Source: Patiriisocius marinus
GTDB lineage: Bacteria; Bacteroidota; Bacteroidia; Flavobacteriales; Flavobacteriaceae
Assembly: GCF_008974325.1 (NCBI RefSeq)
Contig: NZ_BKCG01000011.1
Location: 23,735-87,734 of the forward strand
Length of the DNA stretch: 64,000 nucleotides
Reading direction: 5' to 3'
The notes beneath the pieces were generated by a model. The model ran no database searches. It had not been told where the DNA came from and was given only the letters and a program-made list of their open reading frames with translations. Below, in pieces: positions 11,074 through 19,697 of the stretch (position 1 is its first letter; each line of letters opens with the position of its first letter). The translations under genes were made by a program, and so were the position numbers.

Positions 11074-11907
11074 ATGAAACAAACACTTTTTTTCGTTTTT
11101 TGTATCTCAATAATGCTAACTTCATGTGGTAATTATCAACGTGTTCTTAAGGGAGATGATAATGCTGCAAAGTTTAAGGTTGCGGACTCACTTTATCAAT
11201 TAGATTCTAAAGGTAAGTATCGTAAAGCTTTGAAGTTAATGGAGCAAATTGTTCCTGTTTATAGAGGTAAACCTCAAGCAGAAAAGCTAATGTTTATGTA
11301 TGCCAATACATTTTACGAATTAGAAGATTACTTTTTAGCGGGATATCAGTTTGAGCGTTTTGAAACATCATATCCAAAAAGTGATAGTGTTGAAGTAGCT
11401 GCGTATAAATCGGCTAAAAGTTATTACGAACTTTCTCCACGTTATTCACTAGAGCAAAAAGATACATATAAAGGGTTAGAGAAATTACAAGTGTTTGTAA
11501 ACAAATATCCTAATTCTCAGTATAGAGAGGAAGCTAATGTTCTTGTAAAAGAGTTACGTGAAAAATTAGAGAAAAAAGACATTGAAGTTGCAGATCAATA
11601 TTTATTGATTGCAAACCAAGTTGGTAGTTATAAACCTGCGATTGAATCGTATGAAAACTTTATTAGTGATCATCCAGGTTCTATTTATAGAGAAGATGCT
11701 TTTTATGGGCGTATTGATGCAGCGTATAACCGCGCATTGAGTAGTGTTCCTCAGGTAGTTGAAGAACGATTAATTACAGCAAAAGGGTATTACAACCAAT
11801 ATATAAAATATTACAAAGTAGGTGCGAGAAGAGAAGATGCAGATGCATTGCTTTTAGAGATTAACAAGCGTCTTTCAGTATACGAAGTAACAACGACAGA
11901 AAATTAA
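11074..11907 (+). CDS. bamD: Outer membrane assembly lipoprotein BamD
   Basis: BamD is the essential lipoprotein partner of BamA in inserting beta-barrel proteins into the outer membrane. The 277-residue protein begins with a lipoprotein signal ending LTSCGN (C18 acylated) and continues as tetratricopeptide-like helices (about 25-250), including AEKLMFMYANTFYELEDY and the recurring YP-S spacing of the family. It heads a compact run with rpoZ (4-base gap) and coaBC. The same order bamD-rpoZ-coaBC is standard in Bacteroidota, which supports the call beyond the weak TPR pattern. Confidence 0.92.
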   Translation: MKQTLFFVFCISIMLTSCGNYQRVLKGDDNAAKFKVADSLYQLDSKGKYRKALKLMEQIVPVYRGKPQAEKLMFMYANTFYELEDYFLAGYQFERFETSYPKSDSVEVAAYKSAKSYYELSPRYSLEQKDTYKGLEKLQVFVNKYPNSQYREEANVLVKELREKLEKKDIEVADQYLLIANQVGSYKPAIESYENFISDHPGSIYREDAFYGRIDAAYNRALSSVPQVVEERLITAKGYYNQYIKYYKVGARREDADALLLEINKRLSVYEVTTTEN

Positions 11908-11911
11908 GATT

Positions 11912-12247
11912 ATGGCAGATATCAAAAACAGTATTGCTCCTTTGAGCACAACTACAATAGACAAAAACTTAGTGGATGCTCCTACAAACAACATCTACGA
12001 AGCTATTTCTATTATCTCTAAGAGAGCTAACCAAATTAATGGTGACATCAAAAAAGAGTTGTTAGAAAAATTAGATGAGTTTGCTACCTATAACGATAGC
12101 TTAGAAGAAATTTTCGAAAATAAGGAGCAAATTGAAGTTTCTAAGTTTTACGAAAAATTACCTAAACCACATTCACTTGCAGTACAAGAGTGGTTAGAGA
12201 ATAAAATCTACCACCGTAATACTGCGGATGAAGCATTGGAACAATAA
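11912..12247 (+). CDS. rpoZ: DNA-directed RNA polymerase omega subunit
   Basis: A 111-residue omega subunit, which helps assemble core RNA polymerase by binding beta-prime. The family core is seen in NIYEAISIISKRANQIN (residues 26-42), corresponding to the region that contacts beta-prime. Bacteroidota omega is longer and more divergent than the proteobacterial form, in agreement with the acidic C-terminal extension here. Placement between bamD and coaBC is the conserved location. Confidence 0.9.
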   Translation: MADIKNSIAPLSTTTIDKNLVDAPTNNIYEAISIISKRANQINGDIKKELLEKLDEFATYNDSLEEIFENKEQIEVSKFYEKLPKPHSLAVQEWLENKIYHRNTADEALEQ

Positions 12248-12250
12248 AGT

Positions 12251-13477
12251 ATGTCTACTTTAAGCGGAAAGAAAATACTTTTAGGCGTTACCGCTGGTAT
12301 TGCCGCTTACAAAGCAGCATTTTTAGTGCGTTTGTTTGTTAAGGAAGGAGCTGAGGTTCGTGTTGTAATGACACCCTCTGCTAGAGATTTTGTGACTCCA
12401 CTTACCCTTTCTACACTTTCGAAAAATGAAGTTTACAGTTCTTTTGTTGAAGAAGAATCTGAAACAGATACAGAAAAATTTGCCCAATGGAATAACCACG
12501 TAGCGTTAGGACTTTGGGCAGATTTTTTTATAATAGCTCCTGCCACTGCAAATACTTTGTCGAAAATGGCAAATGGTACTTGCGATAACATATTACTAGC
12601 CACATACCTTTCGGCTAAATGTCCTGTGTATTATGCACCTGCAATGGACTTAGATATGTACAAGCACCCATCTACACTTAATACATTCGAAAAATTAGAT
12701 AGCTTCGGAAATGTTAGAATTCCAGCAGAAAGTGGAGAGCTTGCGAGTGGTTTAGTAGGTCAAGGGAGAATGGCTGAACCTGAAAACATTGTTAGTTTTC
12801 TAAAAGCCGAAATATTAAAAACGTTACCCCTTAGAAATAAAAAAATATTAATTACTGCAGGGCCTACTTACGAAGCGATAGATCCTGTTCGGTTTATAGG
12901 GAATCATTCGAGCGGGAAAATGGGTGTTGCTATAGCGGAAAAGGCAGCATTACTAGGTGCTGAGGTTACTTTGGTTTTAGGGCCTTCAAGTGTTCCTATT
13001 TCAGATAAAAGTATAGAAGTCGTTAGAGTTATTTCTGCAAATGAAATGTATGAAGCAGTTCATCAAGTTTTTGAACAAGTTGATATCGCTATCTTTAGCG
13101 CGGCAGTTGCAGATTACAGACCAGCCCAAATCGCTACAGAAAAAATTAAGAAAAAAGAGAGTACTCTTACAATCACATTAGAGAAAACGAAGGATATATT
13201 AGCGTCGGCTGGTTTAATTAAAAAACAACAATTTTTAGTAGGTTTTGCATTAGAAACTCAGAATGAATTAACAAATGCAAAAAAGAAACTAGAGAAAAAG
13301 AATTTAGATTTAATTGTCTTAAATTCGCTAAGAGATAAAGGTGCTGGATTTAAAGGCGATACTAATAAGGTAACTCTTGTTGATAAAGACAATAAAGTGA
13401 CTCCTTTTGAAGTTAAAAGTAAGGCAGATGTTGCCACAGATATTTTAGAACATATTATTACAAAAATACATGCGTAA
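12251..13477 (+). CDS. coaBC: Bifunctional phosphopantothenoylcysteine decarboxylase/synthetase CoaBC
   Basis: CoaBC joins cysteine to 4'-phosphopantothenate and decarboxylates the product in coenzyme A synthesis. The N-terminal CoaC flavoprotein domain (about 1-185) shows GVTAGIAAYK, the FMN-site motif APAMD, and the closing GELASGLVGQGRM. The C-terminal CoaB domain (about 193-408) shows TAGPTYEAIDPVRFIGNHSS and SAAVADYRP. At 408 residues it is full length. It overlaps the next gene by eight bases. CoaE, the last enzyme of the pathway, is encoded 5.5 kb downstream. Confidence 0.96.
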   Translation: MSTLSGKKILLGVTAGIAAYKAAFLVRLFVKEGAEVRVVMTPSARDFVTPLTLSTLSKNEVYSSFVEEESETDTEKFAQWNNHVALGLWADFFIIAPATANTLSKMANGTCDNILLATYLSAKCPVYYAPAMDLDMYKHPSTLNTFEKLDSFGNVRIPAESGELASGLVGQGRMAEPENIVSFLKAEILKTLPLRNKKILITAGPTYEAIDPVRFIGNHSSGKMGVAIAEKAALLGAEVTLVLGPSSVPISDKSIEVVRVISANEMYEAVHQVFEQVDIAIFSAAVADYRPAQIATEKIKKKESTLTITLEKTKDILASAGLIKKQQFLVGFALETQNELTNAKKKLEKKNLDLIVLNSLRDKGAGFKGDTNKVTLVDKDNKVTPFEVKSKADVATDILEHIITKIHA

Positions 13478-14357
13478 TTTATTACTTATTATTACAATAT
13501 TTATTTGCGGTTCAGTAAGTTGGGCACAAGAGCTTAATGCTACTGTAACTGTAGATGCAGAACAAACTGGACAACAAAACAACCAGGTTTTTAGAACTTT
13601 AGGTCAACAGTTGACAGAATTTATAAATAATAAGAGTTGGACTAACGACAAGTTTTTAAATCAAGAGCGTATTAATGCTAATTTTACGCTAATTATTACT
13701 TCGTATGAAGGAACTTCATTTAGTGGTTCATTGCAAGTACAAGCCTCAAGACCTGTATTTAATTCTACTTACACATCGCCACTTTATAATTACAACGATC
13801 GTCAAGTAGCTTTTGATTATAAAGAGTTTGAGCCCTTAGTTTTTAATGTAAACGCTTATGATTCTAATTTAGTTTTTTTAATTGCTTATCACGTTTATAC
13901 TATATTAGGTTTAGATGCTTCTACATTTGAATTAAATGGAGGAGATAAGTATTTTGAAATAGCTAAACAGATTACAAACACAGCTTCTTCAGGAAGTTTT
14001 ACTGGATGGAAAGCAACAGACGGAACGCAATCTCGTTACCGTTTTAACGATGCATTAGTATCTCAAGTTTATAGTGAATTTCATAAAGCTATGTATCAAT
14101 ATCATAGAGAAGGTCTTGATATTATGGCAGATGATCAAAAAGGAGCGAAAGATGCAATTATTGCATCTTTAAATACATTAAGGAGTATAAACGATCGTCG
14201 TCCTAACTCTTATATACTACGTACATTCTTTGATGCGAAAGTAGATGAAATTAAAAACATCTTCTCTGGAGGCCCTGCTATTGACTTGGCTGACCTTAAG
14301 GAAAACTTAAACAGAATGGCGCCTACACGAAGAAGTACTTGGAGTGAAATTAGATAG
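13470..14357 (+). CDS. DUF4835 family exported protein (probable T9SS-associated PorD)
   Basis: A 295-residue exported protein. The signal peptide (1-19) ends SWA before Q20; the mature protein has a beta-rich first half and a helical second half. The family (DUF4835) is conserved in Bacteroidota directly after coaBC; I recall it being renamed PorD and linked to type IX secretion, but this rests on family memory and not on a motif seen here. It overlaps the coaBC end by eight bases and precedes recN by 70 bases. No enzymatic motif is visible. The family call is firm and the T9SS role tentative. Confidence 0.78.
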   Translation: MRNLLLIITIFICGSVSWAQELNATVTVDAEQTGQQNNQVFRTLGQQLTEFINNKSWTNDKFLNQERINANFTLIITSYEGTSFSGSLQVQASRPVFNSTYTSPLYNYNDRQVAFDYKEFEPLVFNVNAYDSNLVFLIAYHVYTILGLDASTFELNGGDKYFEIAKQITNTASSGSFTGWKATDGTQSRYRFNDALVSQVYSEFHKAMYQYHREGLDIMADDQKGAKDAIIASLNTLRSINDRRPNSYILRTFFDAKVDEIKNIFSGGPAIDLADLKENLNRMAPTRRSTWSEIR

Positions 14358-14427
14358 ATTCTTTTTCTTTCTTTAAAAGAATTTTATTTACTTCTTTGTA
14401 TTTTTATAAGGTTCAAATTTCATCTAA

Positions 14428-16080
14428 ATGATTACAAGCCTTTCCATAAAAAATTATGCATTAATTGAAGATATCCGTGTTGATTTACAACAGGGATTAA
14501 CAATTATTACTGGTGAAACAGGAGCTGGAAAGTCCATACTTTTAGGAGCTATGGCACTTTTACTTGGTAAACGAGCAGATAGTTCAAGCGTGCGTAACGC
14601 TGAGAAAAAATGTATTGTAGAAGGAGAATTTAATTTGAACGGCTACGGTTTAAAAAATGTCTTTTTAGAAAACGATCTCGACTACGATAATCATACAATT
14701 ATTAGACGTGAGATATTACCAAGTGGAAAATCTAGAGCGTTTGTAAATGATAGTCCGGTTGGGTTGTCTCAATTACAAACCTTGGCTGTTTTTCTTGTTG
14801 ATATCCATAGTCAAAACACTACAAATTCATTTGCAGATGAGTCATTTCAAGTAGAAGTTATTGATGCCGTAGGTGGTACATTACCTTTGCTTACTAAATA
14901 CCAAAATAACCTTTCACTGTATTCTGAAATATCAAAGAAATTAGTAATTGCTAAAGAAGAGAAATTTTCAGCAGATAAAGAATTAGATTACAATGCATTT
15001 CTTCAAAGTGAACTTACTGAAATTCCACTTAAAGGAATTAAACAAGATGCATTAGAAGAAACTTATGAAACTTTAAATAACGCAGAAGAAATTCAAGAGG
15101 CATTGGGTTCAGTATTGCAAATTGCAAACCTAGAGGACCAAGGAGCTTTAGATCAACTTAAGCAAATGCGCGCTATATTGAGTAGGCTTTCTGGTTTTTC
15201 AAGTTCTTTCAATGAGTTGCAAGAGCGCTTAAATAGTGTAGTATTAGAATTAGAGGACGTTTTAGAATCTGTTCAAAATAAAATGGAATCTGTAGAGGTT
15301 GATCCTTCAGAGTTAACTCGAATTGATGATTTGCTGCAACACGTGTATAAACTTCAACAAAAGCACAATGTACAAACTGTTGAAGAGTTGATAGTAATTG
15401 AAGAAGAGCTTTCTGCTAAATTATATACAACTGCTGTTCTTGATGAGCGTATAGCACAATTAGAAAATGAACAGAACACTTTATTGGAAGTACTTAAAAT
15501 TTCGGCGGAAGCCTTATTTAAATCCCGTCAAAAAGTATTGCCAAAACTAATTTCATTATTAGAAGATAAACTAGCGCTGTTAGGCTTGCCCAATGCACGT
15601 TTTAAAATAGAGCACGTTGTAACCGAAGACTTTAAAAAGTTAGGTAACGATAGAGTAGCGGTGTACTTTACAGCTAACAAAGGCGGTACCTTTGGATTGC
15701 TTAAAAAAGTAGCTTCTGGAGGAGAAATGAGTAGAATTATGTTAAGCGTTAAAGCTGTTTTAGCTACTTACAAACAACTGCCAACAATTATATTTGATGA
15801 AATTGACACTGGAGTTTCTGGTGAGATTGCATTGAAAATGGCGGGCATAATGAGCACTATGAGTGAGAATATGCAGTTAATAAGTATTACACATTTACCT
15901 CAAATTGCAGCAAAAGGTTCTAACCATATTAAGGTGTACAAAGAGGATGTCAATAACATAACCGAAACGAAGCTAATGTCGCTTAATGAAGAGGAACGAA
16001 TTGTAGAAATAGCGCAAATGATAGGCGGGAATAGTGTTACAGATACTACACTTGCAAACGCAAAAGAGCTTTTAAATTAA
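14428..16080 (+). CDS. recN: DNA repair protein RecN
   Basis: RecN is an SMC-like ATPase acting early in double-strand break repair. The 550-residue protein has the N-terminal Walker A GETGAGKS (29-36), a long central coiled-coil region (about 155-370), and a C-terminal ABC signature SGGEMSR with Walker B IIFDEIDTGVSG. Length is normal. It follows DUF4835 and precedes fabI by 66 bases on the same strand with no terminator in between. Confidence 0.96.
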   Translation: MITSLSIKNYALIEDIRVDLQQGLTIITGETGAGKSILLGAMALLLGKRADSSSVRNAEKKCIVEGEFNLNGYGLKNVFLENDLDYDNHTIIRREILPSGKSRAFVNDSPVGLSQLQTLAVFLVDIHSQNTTNSFADESFQVEVIDAVGGTLPLLTKYQNNLSLYSEISKKLVIAKEEKFSADKELDYNAFLQSELTEIPLKGIKQDALEETYETLNNAEEIQEALGSVLQIANLEDQGALDQLKQMRAILSRLSGFSSSFNELQERLNSVVLELEDVLESVQNKMESVEVDPSELTRIDDLLQHVYKLQQKHNVQTVEELIVIEEELSAKLYTTAVLDERIAQLENEQNTLLEVLKISAEALFKSRQKVLPKLISLLEDKLALLGLPNARFKIEHVVTEDFKKLGNDRVAVYFTANKGGTFGLLKKVASGGEMSRIMLSVKAVLATYKQLPTIIFDEIDTGVSGEIALKMAGIMSTMSENMQLISITHLPQIAAKGSNHIKVYKEDVNNITETKLMSLNEEERIVEIAQMIGGNSVTDTTLANAKELLN

Positions 16081-16146
16081 AAAGTATAGCGTATATTTAC
16101 CGCGCTAATTAACGGTAGTAAAAACAACCAAGAAAAACCACGACGT

Positions 16147-16959
16147 ATGTCTTATAACTTATTAAAAGGAAAAAGAGGAATTATTTTTGGAGCTTTAGAT
16201 GCAAATTCAATTGCTTGGAAAACTGCTGAAAGAGTTCACGAAGAAGGTGGAACTTTTGTTCTAACAAATGCACCAATTGCATTAAGAATGGGTACAATTA
16301 ATGAGCTTGCTGAAAAAACAGGATCTCAAGTAATACCTGCTGATGCTACTAAAATTGAAGATCTAGAAAACCTTGTTGAAAAAGCAATGGAGGTTTTAGG
16401 TGGCAAAATAGATTTCGTTTTACACTCAATAGGAATGTCTGTAAATGTTAGAAAAGGGAATGCTTACACATCTCAAAACTACGATTATACTCACAAAGGC
16501 TGGGATGTTTCAGCGGTATCGTTTCATAAAACTATGAGCGTTCTTTACAATAAAGACGCTATGACAGAGTGGGGAAGTATTGTTGCATTAACGTATATGG
16601 CTGCGCAACGTGTGTTTCCAGATTATAACGATATGGCAGACAACAAAGCTTACTTAGAGTCTATTGCTAGAAGTTTTGGGTACTTTTTTGGACGTGATAA
16701 AAATGTTCGTGTAAATACTATTTCACAATCACCTACACCAACTACGGCTGGACAAGGAGTAAAAGGATTTGACGGTTTTATAGCGTATGCTGAAAAAATG
16801 AGTCCTCTTGGAAACGCGACAGCAGAAGATTGTGCAAACTATACAATTGCTATGTTTAGTGACTTAACAAAACGTGTAACACTTCAAAATTTATTCAATG
16901 ACGGTGGTTTCTCAAATATGGGAGTAAGTACTGCTGTAATGGATAAATTTACTGAGTAA
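16147..16959 (+). CDS. fabI: Enoyl-[acyl-carrier-protein] reductase (NADH) FabI
   Basis: FabI carries out the last reduction in each fatty acid elongation cycle. The 270-residue SDR-type protein has the altered cofactor motif GALDANSIAW (15-24), typical of FabI, the SIG segment at 94-96, and the catalytic pair Y160 and K167 (Y-x6-K). A near-match promoter box, TATATTTA, is present about 50 bases upstream. A strong terminator follows, closing the long run that began at bamD. Confidence 0.95.
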   Translation: MSYNLLKGKRGIIFGALDANSIAWKTAERVHEEGGTFVLTNAPIALRMGTINELAEKTGSQVIPADATKIEDLENLVEKAMEVLGGKIDFVLHSIGMSVNVRKGNAYTSQNYDYTHKGWDVSAVSFHKTMSVLYNKDAMTEWGSIVALTYMAAQRVFPDYNDMADNKAYLESIARSFGYFFGRDKNVRVNTISQSPTPTTAGQGVKGFDGFIAYAEKMSPLGNATAEDCANYTIAMFSDLTKRVTLQNLFNDGGFSNMGVSTAVMDKFTE

Positions 16960-16977
16960 TTACATTGATACCATAGT

Positions 16978-17011
16978 AAAAACCCGATGCAATTTGCGTC
17001 GGGTTTTTTTA
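16978..17011 (+). terminator. Rho-independent terminator after fabI
   Basis: An 8-bp stem, CCCGATGC with GCGTCGGG (one T-G wobble), extended by flanking A and T residues, followed by a run of T. It closes the bamD-to-fabI run. Confidence 0.9.
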
Positions 17012-17068
17012 TGGCTTTCGCCGAAATTTGACTTCGGAGAGACCGTTAATTTTCCATAACTTTACCAC

Positions 17069-18073
17069 ATGCAATTACAGTATTCTTTTATTATTCCGGT
17101 ATATAATAGACCACAAGAAATAACCGAACTATTGGAGAGTTTTTCTTTACTGAAATTTGACAGATCTTTTGAAATTGTTATAATTGAAGATGGCTCTACT
17201 GAACCTTCAAATGAGATTGTTTCACAATTTAGCGATCAGTTGACCATTTCATACTATTCAAAACCTAATTCAGGACCAGGAGATTCTAGAAATTACGGAA
17301 TGCGAAAAGCGACAGGGAATTACTTTATTATATTAGATAGTGATTGTATACTCCCTCCTGAATATCTATACACAGTAGATAATTTTTTAAAACAAACATA
17401 CATAGATTGTTTTGGTGGTGCAGACGCTGCTCATAAGAGTTTTACAGCTCTTCAGAAGGCAATTAACTATACAATGACATCTTTGTTTACAACAGGAGGA
17501 ATTCGCGGTAGTAAAAAGGCTGTGCAGAAATTTGAACCTCGTAGTTTTAACATGGGGATTTCACAAAGGGCATTTGAGGCAACAACTGGTTTTGCGCGTA
17601 TTCATCCAGGAGAAGATCCAGATTTATCACATAGAATTAAAAAAGCAGGATTTGAAACTGTTTTTATTCCAGGAGCTGCAGTTTTTCACAAGCGTAGAAT
17701 TTCGTGGAAGAAGTTTTATCAACAAGTTCGAAAATTTGGTCTTGTTCGACCTATATTATCAAAGTGGCATCCTATTTCAAGTAAAATAACATTTTGGTTT
17801 CCAACATTATTTGTGGTGTTTGTGTTAGCTTCAATACTACTAGCATTAAGTTTTGGGTGGTTATTGTTACTGCCATTAATTGCATACTGTTTATTGATAT
17901 TTTTAGATTCATCTATTAAAAATAAAAATATTTACATTGGTTTGTTAAGTGTGGTTGCAATGTTTGTACAATTTGTTGGTTATGGAATCGCTTTTTGGAA
18001 ATCTACGTTGTATATTCATATACTAGGAAAAGATCCCGAAGTAACATTTCCGAAGTTATTCTTCAAAAAATAA
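17069..18073 (+). CDS. Family 2 glycosyltransferase with C-terminal membrane segments
   Basis: A 334-residue GT2-type glycosyltransferase. The GT-A domain (about 1-230) starts with the nucleotide-binding strand FIIPVYNRP and has the metal-site region IILDSDCILP near residue 90, with HPGEDPDLSHR and KAGFETVFIPGA later, consistent with the acceptor region. Two or three hydrophobic helices follow residue 240, so it is membrane-anchored with the active site in the cytoplasm. The sugar and acceptor are unknown. A near-match box TAACTTTA ends four bases before the ATG, implying almost no leader. The next gene begins 15 bases after the stop. Confidence 0.88.
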   Translation: MQLQYSFIIPVYNRPQEITELLESFSLLKFDRSFEIVIIEDGSTEPSNEIVSQFSDQLTISYYSKPNSGPGDSRNYGMRKATGNYFIILDSDCILPPEYLYTVDNFLKQTYIDCFGGADAAHKSFTALQKAINYTMTSLFTTGGIRGSKKAVQKFEPRSFNMGISQRAFEATTGFARIHPGEDPDLSHRIKKAGFETVFIPGAAVFHKRRISWKKFYQQVRKFGLVRPILSKWHPISSKITFWFPTLFVVFVLASILLALSFGWLLLLPLIAYCLLIFLDSSIKNKNIYIGLLSVVAMFVQFVGYGIAFWKSTLYIHILGKDPEVTFPKLFFKK

Positions 18074-18088
18074 TATATCAATAGAACT

Positions 18089-19039
18089 ATGAAATCAAAA
18101 GTTAAGAACCCTTTTTTTAATGCTAAGTTAAGAGCTTTCTTATTTTTCTTAGCTTTAGCGACTATATTTTGGGTTTTAACACGTTTTTCTAAACAAGATT
18201 CGGGCTCTGTAACAGCTAATATAGTTTACACAAATGTTCCTAAAGGAAAGTTATTATTAGATTCAAATCCTGAAAATGCTAAATTTATATTGTCTGCTAA
18301 TAAGTTTGAAATACTGTATCATCGTATTAAAAAACCTACAGTTGTAATTGATATTAAAAAGTATTATTCTGAAAAGAATGGAGCAGCAAACGTCACGGAA
18401 GAAACATTAAAGGAATTAATACAAAGTCAAATAAACAACAGTTATACAGTTCAAAGAGTAGTGCCTAGGGAAATAGTAATTTCACTAGAATCTTTAAATT
18501 TTAAGGATGTTCCTGTTGAGATTGTTTCAGATTTAAAATTCAAAAGTGGTTTTGGTGAAAATGGAGCGGTCATTATAGATCCAAAAACGGTAACTATAAC
18601 AGGGGCTTCATTATATCTAGACACTATTACCTCAGTAAAAACTACAGTTATTAAAGCTAGTGAGGTATCACAACCTTTAAATTTAAAAGTAGATTTGCAG
18701 CAATTTGATGTTACAAAAGTTCAAATAGAGCCTAAGTTTATAACCTACAAACAACATGTTGTGGAGTTTTCTCAAAAACGTATCTCATTAGACATAACTG
18801 TATTAAATGCTCCTAGCGATGCTACATTAAGATTGTTGCCAAGTAAAATAGGTATTTCTTTTAATGTACCAATTGAAAATTTTAACGCTATAACTGCTGA
18901 TGATTTTACTGTGACAGTAGATTATAATAAACGCAATCAAGTTGATAACTTTGTAATTCCAGAAATTACAAAAAAACCAGCAGGAATAAAGGATATTGAA
19001 TTAGGTACTAAAAAAGTAGATTTATTATTATTCAAATGA
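18089..19039 (+). CDS. YbbR-like domain protein
   Basis: A 316-residue protein with one N-terminal membrane helix (about residues 12-28, LRAFLFFLALATIFWVL) and an extracytoplasmic beta-rich region with YbbR-like repeats, including the segment VTITGASLYLDTITSV near residue 170 that is typical of YbbR units. In Firmicutes the relative CdaR regulates diadenylate cyclase; that activity should not be assumed here because no cyclase gene is adjacent. It overlaps coaE by four bases (ATGA), so the two are translationally coupled. Confidence 0.82.
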   Translation: MKSKVKNPFFNAKLRAFLFFLALATIFWVLTRFSKQDSGSVTANIVYTNVPKGKLLLDSNPENAKFILSANKFEILYHRIKKPTVVIDIKKYYSEKNGAANVTEETLKELIQSQINNSYTVQRVVPREIVISLESLNFKDVPVEIVSDLKFKSGFGENGAVIIDPKTVTITGASLYLDTITSVKTTVIKASEVSQPLNLKVDLQQFDVTKVQIEPKFITYKQHVVEFSQKRISLDITVLNAPSDATLRLLPSKIGISFNVPIENFNAITADDFTVTVDYNKRNQVDNFVIPEITKKPAGIKDIELGTKKVDLLLFK

Positions 19040-19611
19040 AAATTGTAGGACTTACAGGAGGAATAGGTAGTGGAAAATCTACAGTAGCTCGTTTTTTTGA
19101 GGAACTAGGCGTGCCCGTTTATATAGCAGATGATGCAGGGAAGTACTTATTAGCTAATTCTAAAGTGGTTCGTCGTAAAATGATTGCATTATTAGGTGAG
19201 GAGTGTTATGTAGACGGTAAGCCTAATAAACAGTATATCGCAAGTATTATTTTTAATGATTCAGATAAGTTAGCTGCGGTAAATAATATAATTCATCCTA
19301 AAGTAGCTCAGCATTTTAAGCGATGGATGAAAAAACATACATCTCCATATTGTATAAAGGAAGCTGCTGTTCTTTTTGAAAATGGTGGTTATTTAAATTG
19401 TGACTATACTATACTAGTTACAGCGCCAGAAGAAGTAAGGGTTTCTAGAGTGCAAAAACGGGATAATTCTACACGCGAGCAAGTTATGTCTCGTATTAAT
19501 AGTCAGTGGTCGGATAGCGAGAAAATACCTTTAGCAAATTATGTGATTGTTAATGTAGATCTTGAGGTTACTAAACAAGAAGTAACGAAGCTCCATAATA
19601 AGCTATCTTAA
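19036..19611 (+). CDS. coaE: Dephospho-CoA kinase CoaE
   Basis: CoaE phosphorylates the 3' hydroxyl of dephospho-CoA to finish coenzyme A synthesis. The 191-residue P-loop kinase has the Walker A motif GGIGSGKST (8-16), the adjacent ADDAGKYLL, the NNIIHP helix and the lid region RVQKRDNSTREQV. Its length is normal. It is coupled to the YbbR-like gene by a four-base overlap. CoaBC is encoded further upstream in the same direction. Confidence 0.95.
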   Translation: MKIVGLTGGIGSGKSTVARFFEELGVPVYIADDAGKYLLANSKVVRRKMIALLGEECYVDGKPNKQYIASIIFNDSDKLAAVNNIIHPKVAQHFKRWMKKHTSPYCIKEAAVLFENGGYLNCDYTILVTAPEEVRVSRVQKRDNSTREQVMSRINSQWSDSEKIPLANYVIVNVDLEVTKQEVTKLHNKLS

Positions 19612-19685
19612 TTCGCATATTTATTTAATATCATTCATTTTGTTAACATTTGGTTAAACTGCGAAGTCTCTAAATGTTAAAATCT

Positions 19686-19693
19686 TATTTTTG
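19686..19693 (+). promoter_or_regulatory. Bacteroidota -7 box (TATTTTTG) for the histidine kinase gene
   Basis: Exact TAnnTTTG match ending four bases before the ATG, predicting a leaderless or nearly leaderless mRNA for the kinase-regulator pair. Confidence 0.6.
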
Positions 19694-19697
19694 ACTT

